From assembly GCA_028713595.1 (NCBI GenBank), contig JAQTNZ010000223.1, forward strand, positions 1-5,370: a stretch of DNA of 5,370 nt. Direction: 5' to 3'. The stretch's first letter is position 1. Every line of letters begins with the position of its first letter. The stretch comes from Methylovulum sp. (GTDB taxonomy: Bacteria > Pseudomonadota > Gammaproteobacteria > Methylococcales > Methylomonadaceae). The notes beneath the pieces are model-generated. The model made no database searches. It saw only the letters and a list, made by a program, of their open reading frames with translations, and was not told the DNA's origin. Shown here piece by piece: positions 1-5,340 of this stretch. Position numbers and translations under genes: made by a program.

Positions 1-128
1 GCCTGATTATCGCCCAGATCATTGTCGATACCTTAAAAGCCTTGGACATGCGCTATCCCGCCGCCGATGCGGCACGGCAACAGGAATTGCAGACAATTCG
101 CCAACAACTGATGCAGGAGGCCATGTAG
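1..128 (+). CDS. C-terminal end of a PPK2-family polyphosphate kinase (5' truncated)
   Basis: An open frame enters from the left edge (first whole codon at 3) and stops at TAG 126-128, giving 41 residues. The tail reads LIIAQIIVDTLKALDMRYP followed by a charged, Gln-rich helix. From memory, this resembles the end of class III-type PPK2 enzymes, where a helix of the form 'ix-ivx-tLexLdmxyP' closes the P-loop kinase fold. Such enzymes transfer phosphate between polyphosphate and nucleotides in the cytoplasm. The Walker motifs lie outside the window, so the assignment rests only on this short tail. GC content is higher than in the trp genes downstream and similar to that of the copper oxidase gene, suggesting that both belong to the host backbone. 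A different helical C-terminus cannot be excluded. Confidence 0.6.
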   Translation, partial: LIIAQIIVDTLKALDMRYPAADAARQQELQTIRQQLMQEAM

Positions 129-404
129 GGATGGGTAATGGCTTATGTGCCAAATATGGAAAAATCCTTAAAGACTTTTATAAACCAACGAATTAAATTA
201 AGGCTCTATATGGGTTTCAAGGTCTTTTTGCCGTTAACGGTCAATCAGCCTTTTTTCTCTTGGCTGGCCCGCTGTTTCCTGGACATCCGTCCTAGGATGG
301 ACACCATTTTTTACAATGGTGGTGGCGTGGCAGTATGGGCAGTTCAGTTTATTGGAGCGACCAAGACAAAATTAGCCCATTATACCGAATCTTACGCGGC
401 CCAT
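129..404. other. Intergenic stretch with no recognisable gene
   Basis: This is the gene-free part between the PPK2-like gene and the MITE-like element. A 99-codon frame (138-437) crosses it, but its product resembles nothing I know and it runs into the mobile element, so I do not call it a gene. Small palindromes are present: CCGTTAACGG at 231-240, followed 10 nt later by T6 at 251-256; a 16-bp near-palindrome centred on CCTAGG (286-301); and a 7-bp hairpin CACCATT/AATGGTG at 302-321. The T6 after 250 could help end ppk2 transcription, but no convincing GC-rich stem sits directly against it. Confidence 0.5.
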
Positions 405-537
405 CAGGGTTACCTCATTAAAATAAAAATATTTTAGAATCAATATCATACAAGTATAAAAAACGCATTAAAATGGCGTAAAAAACTATAACAAATTGAT
501 TTAACAATAAATTAAAAAGTCAAATGAGGTAGCCCTG
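405..537. mobile_element. MITE-like element, 133 bp, with terminal inverted repeats and flanking direct repeats
   Basis: The left end CAGGGTTACCTCATT (405-419) is matched by AATGAGGTAGCCCTG (523-537) in inverted orientation, 14 of 15 positions agreeing. Immediately outside lie CGCGGCCCAT (395-404) and CGCTGCCCAT (538-547), direct repeats agreeing at 9 of 10 positions, as expected of a slightly decayed target-site duplication. The interior (about 103 bp) is extremely A+T rich and too short to code for a transposase. Terminal repeats plus abutting direct repeats in a short non-coding element are the usual hallmarks of a miniature inverted-repeat element moved in trans. A roughly 10-bp duplication would suit an IS4-type transposase, and an IS4 relic lies at 3095-3370, but its ends are not visible, so no parent can be named. 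Confidence 0.6.
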
Positions 538-630
538 CGCTGCCCATTTGTAGGGCTTGACTTTTGGGATTTCATTCCGTTTGCAAGGACTACCCTCTAT
601 CTTTTCAAAAATTGTCCGAAGTATTGCTAT
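538..630. other. Non-coding leader region between the MITE-like element and the trp promoter
   Basis: No coding frame or RNA gene is recognised here. TTGACTTTT (557-565) is the exact inverted match of AAAAGTCAA (515-523) near the right end of the MITE-like element. Inside it AGGGC (552-556) pairs with GCCCT (532-536), so a bulged hairpin could form across the element boundary. It lies upstream of the predicted trp start of transcription, so it would not be part of that message unless another promoter reads through. Confidence 0.35.
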
Positions 631-659
631 TTGCAATGGCGCATAATACATACTAGAAT
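631..659 (+). promoter_or_regulatory. Predicted sigma70-type promoter of the trpRE fusion gene
   Basis: The -35 candidate is TTGCAA (631-636, 4 of 6 to TTGACA) and the -10 candidate is TAGAAT (654-659, 5 of 6 to TATAAT), with an optimal 17-bp spacer (637-653). A start 8 to 9 nt past the -10 falls at 667-668, on or next to the A of the start codon. The -10 box lies inside the trp operator, the same geometry as in the E. coli trp promoter. The alternative -10 CATAAT at 642-647 lacks a properly spaced -35. Confidence 0.6.
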
Positions 660-666
660 GCTAGTA
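651..666. promoter_or_regulatory. Trp repressor (TrpR) operator
   Basis: TACTAG-AATG-CTAGTA is a perfect 6-bp inverted repeat with a 4-bp spacer, ending one base before the ATG at 668. TrpR operators of E. coli (trp, aroH) share this architecture: ACTAG and CTAGT half-sites around 4 bp, with CTAG as the core contact. Both half-sites are intact here. The site overlaps the predicted -10 hexamer, so a bound repressor would exclude RNA polymerase. The gene it precedes encodes a TrpR domain, so autoregulation is the natural reading. The match is direct from the sequence; occupancy by the fusion protein is inferred. Confidence 0.85.
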
Positions 667-667
667 C

Positions 668-2368
668 ATGACTACACAAAAACAATACCGACAGCAATTA
701 GTGAATTTGCTTTGTGGCATATCCGAACCGGAGCTTATGGGTGCTGCATTAGAAGCCATTCTGACAACCAAAGAAATGGAAGGTATCGAGAATCGCTTGC
801 AGATTTTTCAAATGCTCACAGAAAATATCCCTCAGCGACAAATTGCAGCCAAACTAAAAGTTGGCATTGCAACTGTTACTCGAGGAGCTAGGGCATACCG
901 TAATAGCCATTTTTTTGAACTAGATCGGGATGCATTACAACATATTCGCAGCAATCCTGATAAAAATAAATTTGATATGGACAACCAACACATCCCCAAA
1001 TTAACACTACCCGGAAAATCCAACTATATAAAAATTTCTGAGGATGATTGTTTTTTCGAGTTATTTAGAAAAATTGAAAAAAAATACAAACACTGTTTCT
1101 TATTTGAATCACTTGGAGAGGAGAGCGGAATATCGCGCAACCATATTATTGGATTTGATCCTGCTCAAATTGTATACGCGGAAGATAAGAACACGCTTTG
1201 CATTACAGAGTCTATCACAGGAAAAACAGAAAAATATCAGTGTGATAACTCTTATTATGCGCTTAGAGAAATCATTCCTCAGGACATTATATCACCCCGA
1301 TATGCGGGGGGGTTAGTTGGCTATTTGGGATACGATACGATCAATTTTTTTGAGCCGACACTTGATCTTCAAACAAGCAAATTGTTCGAACCTTTTAAAT
1401 TTGGCGTATATCTTGATGGGCTCGTTTACGACCAGATGACAGGGGAAATATTTTACTATTACTACAATGAAAGTCGTATTGAAGAAGTAAAGGCCTTGCT
1501 GCATCAAGAAAAAGAGATGTTTGGAGAGACAGAATGCATTTGCTTAGGAGACTCGATGTCTCGTGAAGAACATGAGCAAGCAGTTTTAAAAGTTAAAGAA
1601 CATATACGGTCAGGATTAGTTTTCCAATGTGAAGTTGGTTTTAAAACTATATACAAGATCATTGGTGACACAACCCATATCTACTCTAAATTGCGGGCAA
1701 TAAACCCTTCTCCGCACATGTTTTATCTCAAGTTTGATCGGCAAAAAATTATTGGCGCATCACCAGAGCTTTTGTTTCGTTTACGCGATGGCGAAATGGA
1801 AACTTTTCCGCTTGCAGGCACCGCAAAACGGGGTGCAGATGCCACTGAAGATACGCAACTGGCAAGGAAATTATTAAACGACCCTAAAGAAATAGCCGAA
1901 CACAATATGTTAGTGGATTTGCACCGTAATGATCTAGGTCGGGTGGCACGCTATGGAACTGTAAAAGTCCGTAGTTTAATGGATATAAAACGCTTCTCTC
2001 ATGTGCAGCATATTTCTTCAGAAATTGTTGGTATTCTGCATGAAAAAGAAGATATGTTTTCTGCCCTAGCTTCAAATTTTCCAGCAGGAACTTTATCTGG
2101 AGCACCTAAGATTGAAGCCATCAAAATTATAAATGAGATAGAAGCCGATCCTCGTGGGCCGTATGGTGGTGCCGTTGGTCAATTTGGTTTTAATGGCGAT
2201 TGCACGTTTGCAATACCTATTCGATCGGTTTTTATTAATGGCGAAGACGGCTATGTGCAAACATGCGGAGGCAATGTTTATGACTCTAACCCGGCTGACG
2301 AGTACTTGGAAATTGAGCGCAAGCTTTCTGCAATGCGCAGCGTTCTTTCCAGCTTTGAAAAGGAATAA
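668..2368 (+). CDS. TrpR-TrpE fusion: Trp repressor domain joined to anthranilate synthase component I
   Basis: Residues about 5-95 form a Trp repressor domain. The stretch TTKEMEGIENRLQIF matches helices B-C of E. coli TrpR, and the helix-turn-helix (about 56-77) carries the hallmark GIATVTRG. Equivalents of the Trp ligands Thr44, Arg54 and Arg84 appear as Thr33, Arg43 and Arg72; Ser88 seems replaced by Ala76. Residues about 116-566 are a full TrpE, which makes anthranilate from chorismate with ammonia from TrpG. Visible motifs are FLFES (144-148) and NPSPHMF (346-352), typical of tryptophan feedback inhibition, PLAGT (381-385), DLHRND (417-422), PAGTLSGAPK (472-481) and GPYGGAVG (497-504). 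Ala at 383, where PabB-type enzymes often have Lys, favours anthranilate synthase over aminodeoxychorismate synthase. The ATG at 668 keeps the whole first TrpR helix but has no Shine-Dalgarno. Met24 (ATG 737, GGAG 3 nt upstream) would clip that helix. Met104 lies near the domain joint but lacks a ribosome site. The gene is markedly AT-rich. Confidence 0.93.
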   Translation: MTTQKQYRQQLVNLLCGISEPELMGAALEAILTTKEMEGIENRLQIFQMLTENIPQRQIAAKLKVGIATVTRGARAYRNSHFFELDRDALQHIRSNPDKNKFDMDNQHIPKLTLPGKSNYIKISEDDCFFELFRKIEKKYKHCFLFESLGEESGISRNHIIGFDPAQIVYAEDKNTLCITESITGKTEKYQCDNSYYALREIIPQDIISPRYAGGLVGYLGYDTINFFEPTLDLQTSKLFEPFKFGVYLDGLVYDQMTGEIFYYYYNESRIEEVKALLHQEKEMFGETECICLGDSMSREEHEQAVLKVKEHIRSGLVFQCEVGFKTIYKIIGDTTHIYSKLRAINPSPHMFYLKFDRQKIIGASPELLFRLRDGEMETFPLAGTAKRGADATEDTQLARKLLNDPKEIAEHNMLVDLHRNDLGRVARYGTVKVRSLMDIKRFSHVQHISSEIVGILHEKEDMFSALASNFPAGTLSGAPKIEAIKIINEIEADPRGPYGGAVGQFGFNGDCTFAIPIRSVFINGEDGYVQTCGGNVYDSNPADEYLEIERKLSAMRSVLSSFEKE

Positions 2369-2370
2369 TC

Positions 2371-3018
2371 ATGCGTGTTTTAATTATAGATAATTACGAC
2401 TCTTTTACTTATAACCTGTACCAGTACGTTGGAGAAATTCTATCGGCAAAACTTGGATATGCTGGTTTTGATGTGACCGTCAAACGTAACGATGAGATGA
2501 CTCTCAATCAAGTTATTGAATTCGCCCCTGACCGTATCATTATCTCACCGGGTCCTGGAACCCCCAGTGATAAACGTTATTTTGGGATATGCAGTGATGT
2601 AATATTAAAATTGGGTGCAACGACCCCATTATTGGGGGTTTGCCTTGGTATGCAAGGTATTGCATATTGTTTTGGCGGGAAAGTTGTGCGCGCTCCTGTA
2701 CCAATGCATGGAAAAACATCACTCGTGCAGCACGATGGACGTGGACTATATCGCTCCATGCCACAAAACTTTGAAGTAATGCGTTACCACTCGCTAATGG
2801 TAGATGCTGCTAGTTTGCCCACCTGTTTGGAAATTACATCAGTTATCGCAGATGAAGTAACTGGGAAAATACAAAATTTAGCCACTGCCGCTTTAAATGC
2901 CTCTGTGATTATGGGGGTTCGCCACAAGCAATATCCCATCGAAGGTATTCAATATCATCCTGAATCTTTCGCGACTGAAGGTGGTAAAAAGTTATTAGCC
3001 AACTTTCTCCTATCGTGA
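2371..3018 (+). CDS. trpG: Anthranilate synthase component II (glutamine amidotransferase)
   Basis: This 215-residue class I glutamine amidotransferase hydrolyses glutamine and channels ammonia to the TrpE part of the upstream fusion. It starts with MRVLIIDNYDSFTYNL, typical of TrpG/PabA. It has the oxyanion motif SPGPGTP (59-65), the nucleophile elbow GVCLGMQ with Cys91, the HGKTS motif (113-117), YHSLMV (139-144) and YHPESF carrying His196 and Glu198, so the catalytic triad is complete. GVCLGMQ has Met where E. coli TrpG and PabA have His, a minor variation. Length is normal for the family. The start lies 2 nt after the stop of the fusion gene, with AAGGA at 2360-2364 six bases before the ATG, so the two are almost certainly cotranscribed and made in balanced amounts. 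PabA-type dual use for folate synthesis cannot be excluded from sequence, but the TrpE partner favours TrpG. Confidence 0.93.
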   Translation: MRVLIIDNYDSFTYNLYQYVGEILSAKLGYAGFDVTVKRNDEMTLNQVIEFAPDRIIISPGPGTPSDKRYFGICSDVILKLGATTPLLGVCLGMQGIAYCFGGKVVRAPVPMHGKTSLVQHDGRGLYRSMPQNFEVMRYHSLMVDAASLPTCLEITSVIADEVTGKIQNLATAALNASVIMGVRHKQYPIEGIQYHPESFATEGGKKLLANFLLS

Positions 3019-3094
3019 ATTCAACTCCGAAGTGCAATCGAAATTAGTCGAATTGAGGAGGGTAAGGCACTCCCCCCCCTGCCCACTATAGTTT

Positions 3095-3370
3095 GCCAAA
3101 CCTCTGGTGCATCTGATTGACCGCTCCTGCGTTGCCCTGCATCCGCGCAGTCGACGGCAAGACGTATTGGCAGTGGGTGGCGCAAGCTGACGTGACACTG
3201 AGCCGCGCCGCCAAACCTAGCCGGAAGAAAGGCGGACAGCCTGCCGCCGCGGAAATTCCGGTGATGGCAAAACTGGGGGTCAGCCGCGTCCTCGCCGAAG
3301 ACGGCGCGGCTTGCTGGCTAACGTAAAGGACGCGGATGCCGCCACCATTGCCCTCTGGTACTACTGGCGT
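3095..3370 (+). pseudogene. IS4-family transposase remnant (frameshifted, truncated both ends)
   Basis: Fragments of one transposase are spread over two frames. The frame from 3095 gives AKPLVHLIDR, matching the 'VHLIDRE' block around a catalytic Asp of IS4-type DDE transposases. The frame across 3117-3323 gives VDGKTYWQWVAQADVTLSR, a basic KPSRKKGG stretch and VSRVLAEDGAACWL. The first frame resumes near 3311 with LANVKDADAATIALWYYWR (3317-3370), the well-known block just before the catalytic Glu. The sequence then diverges, so the Glu and C-terminus are lost; the N-terminus with the first Asp is also missing, and the part between LIDR and VDGKTYW looks deleted or scrambled. The fragment is GC-richer than trpG next to it. 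It cannot make an active enzyme. Family recognition is from memory of the motifs. Confidence 0.78.
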
Positions 3371-3437
3371 TTACCCGCAGGCACAAGGACAGATCGACTA
3401 CAGGACTACCCAGTTAATAAAGTATCGGCCCAATAAC

Positions 3438-3466
3438 TTGAATATCAACTTTCACTAATATAAAAT
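3438..3466 (+). promoter_or_regulatory. Putative sigma70-type promoter of the multicopper oxidase gene
   Basis: TTGAAT (3438-3443, 4 of 6) and TAAAAT (3461-3466, 5 of 6) are separated by 17 bp. Transcription would begin near 3473, leaving a leader of roughly 58 nt before the ATG at 3531. The leader contains a small inverted repeat AGACT-TTG-AGTCT (3507-3519) just before the ribosome binding site. I see no CueR-like dyad between the two hexamers, and the 17-bp spacer is not the stretched one that MerR-type activators use, so copper control through CueR is not supported. Confidence 0.4.
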
Positions 3467-3530
3467 CCCTTACTGTAATTGGGACATTTATGCCCGATAC
3501 ATGACAAGACTTTGAGTCTGAGGAGATTTT

Positions 3531-5216
3531 ATGTCCGACCAAAACCCCAATAATTATTCCCGCCGCCGTTTTATGGCCCAAACTGGCTTAGGGTTGCTCG
3601 CATTTGCGGGTATGCCCCGTTCATTAAAAGCAATGGAAGGCATGCAAGCCATGCCTAAATTACCGCCACGTCAGATAAACCCTAATTTTAAGGCGGATGT
3701 GGACATTGAGCTGTTTTGCAAGCCCGCTATCCTACCAATTTTGGCTGGCCGACAAACCCAAGCGCTACAATACACCGCCCGCTTGCTACAAGGGCCCAAA
3801 GGCGTACTGACAGACATTCCTGGCTCCTATTTAGGTCCGATTATCCGTCTGCACAAAGGCCAAAAAGTCCGTATCCATCTGCATAATGGCCTGTCCGAAG
3901 CCACCGTGACGCACTGGCACGGCTTGCATGTCCCCGCTGAAATGGATGGACACCCCCTTTATGCGATCAATCCTGGCGAAAAATTGGTTTATGAATTTGA
4001 AATCCAAAACCGTGCCGGCATGAACATTTATCATCCGCATCCGCATGAAACCACCGCCAAACAAGTTTATCATGGCTTGGCGGGGGCGTTGTTGGTCAAT
4101 GACGAAGAAGAGGCCGCGCTGGGTTTGCCGTCAGGAGACTATGAAATTCCCATCGTCATCCAAGACCGCCTGTTCGATGCCCAAAACCAGCTGGTGTATG
4201 TGCGTAATATGCACGACCGGATGATGGGTTTTTACGGTGACCGTATCCTTGTCAATGGACGGGCAGATTTTCAGATAGACGTGGACAGTCGCGCTTACCG
4301 TTTGCGGGTCATGAATGGTTCCACGGCCCGCATTTACAAACTGGGTTGGGACGATGGTACACCGCTCACCGTATTGGGCACAGATGGCGGCTTGCTGGAA
4401 AAGCCTGAAACCAAACCCTATATGATGTTGGCCCCTGGCGAACGCTTGGATATTTGGGCGGATTTCAGTGGCCGGGCCGTAGGCTCCCAGTTGGTCATGC
4501 GTAGCTTGGCTTTCAGTGGCGTGTTGCCGAAAATGGGCATGATGATGAACCATAGCGGCTTGGCTGTCGGCAGTGACTATCCGATTTTTACCGCGAAAGT
4601 GACCCGCAAAGTCAGTGATAGCCCTAAATTGCCCCATAACTTATCCAGCTTCCACCATTACCAAACGGCCGATACCGCCAACCCCGACAAACCGCTACCG
4701 ATAAGCATTACCGAAGCCCACATGGCGATGCTGTTGAATGGCCGCCCTTATGCTTATAACGATGTCCAAGAGTTTGAGCGCATTCCGGTCAACACCGTGC
4801 AATTGCTGGAAATTTTCCACGCGCATGGCGGTGGAGCCCATGCCGGACAAGAAGCGGAGGCTATGGGTCATGGCGGTATGGGCATGGGGGGAATGCGCCA
4901 CGGCGGCATGGGCATGGGTCATGGTGGCGGGATGGGTGGCATGGGTATGATGATGTCGATGGCACATCCTATCCACTTGCATGGGCAATCATTCCAAATC
5001 ATCAGCCGTAGTGCCAATACGGCAAACGCGGATGATTATGCCACCGTCAGCGAGGGTTTTATCGATCATGGCTTAAAGGATACCGTGCTGGTCATGCCGG
5101 GCGAAATCGTCCGCATCATCAAGCCGTTCCAAGATTTTAAAGGCCTGTTTATGTACCACTGCCATAATCTTGAACATGAGGATATGGGCATGATGCGGGA
5201 TTTTTTGGTGGTGTGA
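3531..5216 (+). CDS. Tat-exported CueO/bilirubin-oxidase-like multicopper oxidase with Met/His-rich insert
   Basis: This 561-residue laccase-like oxidase probably acts in the periplasm, oxidising Cu(I) or phenolic substrates while reducing oxygen to water. A twin-arginine signal (SRRRFMAQTG, residues 10-19, then a hydrophobic stretch and LKA at 32-34) indicates export of the folded, copper-loaded protein. All four copper motifs are present: HWHGLH (128-133), HPHPH (168-172), HPIHLHG (479-485) and HCHNLEHEDMGMM (543-555). The type 1 copper ligands would be His479, Cys544, His549 and Met554, and the trinuclear site is complete. Residues about 431-478 form a Met/His/Gly-rich insert directly before HPIHLHG, suggesting copper binding as in CueO, although CueO's own insert sits elsewhere. 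GAGGAG (3520-3525) lies 5 nt before the ATG. The gene is GC-richer than the trp pair and seems independently transcribed. Copper tolerance is the likeliest role; the substrate is not determined. Confidence 0.92.
   Translation: MSDQNPNNYSRRRFMAQTGLGLLAFAGMPRSLKAMEGMQAMPKLPPRQINPNFKADVDIELFCKPAILPILAGRQTQALQYTARLLQGPKGVLTDIPGSYLGPIIRLHKGQKVRIHLHNGLSEATVTHWHGLHVPAEMDGHPLYAINPGEKLVYEFEIQNRAGMNIYHPHPHETTAKQVYHGLAGALLVNDEEEAALGLPSGDYEIPIVIQDRLFDAQNQLVYVRNMHDRMMGFYGDRILVNGRADFQIDVDSRAYRLRVMNGSTARIYKLGWDDGTPLTVLGTDGGLLEKPETKPYMMLAPGERLDIWADFSGRAVGSQLVMRSLAFSGVLPKMGMMMNHSGLAVGSDYPIFTAKVTRKVSDSPKLPHNLSSFHHYQTADTANPDKPLPISITEAHMAMLLNGRPYAYNDVQEFERIPVNTVQLLEIFHAHGGGAHAGQEAEAMGHGGMGMGGMRHGGMGMGHGGGMGGMGMMMSMAHPIHLHGQSFQIISRSANTANADDYATVSEGFIDHGLKDTVLVMPGEIVRIIKPFQDFKGLFMYHCHNLEHEDMGMMRDFLVV
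4841..4962 (+). repeat. Low-complexity Gly/Met/His-coding repeat inside the oxidase gene
   Basis: Repeated GGCATGGG/GGTCATGG-type units encode stretches such as GHGGMGMGGM and HGGMGMGHGG (residues about 438-477). The in-frame repeats could expand or contract by slippage without breaking the gene, changing only the number of Met and His side chains near the type 1 copper loop. Confidence 0.7.
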
Positions 5217-5258
5217 CGCATTATCAAAAACATATCCAACCAATTGTTTTTAATGGCG
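5217..5258 (+). terminator. Weak candidate hairpin after the oxidase gene
   Basis: AAAAACA (5226-5232) and TGTTTTT (5245-5251) form a 7-bp stem around a 12-nt loop. The outer CGCATT and AATGGCG can extend it with bulges. The stem is A-U rich and the only T-run is inside the stem, so it is not a classical intrinsic terminator. Its place directly after the stop codon is the main argument for it. Confidence 0.25.
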
Positions 5259-5315
5259 GAATAAAAGTAAATTTGCTGGTGTGCCCTTGGCGTGGCTATG
5301 ATTCAGGTATATTTC

Positions 5316-5340
5316 ATAATGAAACATTGTGTTTCATAAT
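5316..5340. promoter_or_regulatory. Inverted/direct repeat, possible operator for a gene beyond the window
   Basis: ATAATGAAAC (5316-5325) and GTTTCATAAT (5331-5340) are inverted repeats agreeing at 9 of 10 positions, with a 5-bp spacer. The same bases also create a direct repeat TTTCATAAT at 5312-5320 and 5332-5340, exactly 20 bp (about two helical turns) apart. Such a dyad looks like a binding site for a dimeric regulator, and CATAAT could double as a -10 box. The regulator family cannot be named, and the controlled gene would start at or past the right edge (an ATG at 5367 is too near the end to judge). Confidence 0.4.

Noticed and set aside
302..321. Hairpin CACCATT/AATGGTG as a terminator
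   Set aside because: There is no T-run on either strand after the stem, so it does not fit an intrinsic terminator.
138..437. 99-codon open frame after the PPK2-like gene
   Set aside because: The product resembles no family I know, its end runs into the MITE-like element, and its composition looks like chance reading of intergenic DNA. A weak purine-rich site upstream is not enough.
460..667. Trp attenuator with a leader peptide or a T-box upstream of the fusion gene
   Set aside because: No short frame with consecutive Trp codons and no T-box-like conserved bulge was seen, and the predicted transcription start at 667-668 leaves no leader.
668..2368. Reading the enzyme half as PabB (aminodeoxychorismate synthase component I)
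   Set aside because: The PLAGT motif has Ala where PabB-type enzymes often carry Lys, the LFES and NPSPHMF feedback motifs are TrpE-like, and the fused TrpR domain and trp operator point to tryptophan.
3072..3079. Run of eight C as a functional signal or terminator
   Set aside because: It has no paired stem and no T-run. It lies in decayed DNA beside the transposase relic and could even be a length error in the sequence.
4131..4637. 168-codon open frame on the minus strand inside the oxidase gene
   Set aside because: It is antisense to a clearly conserved multicopper oxidase and its His-rich product mirrors the coding strand's codon pattern, so it is a shadow frame.
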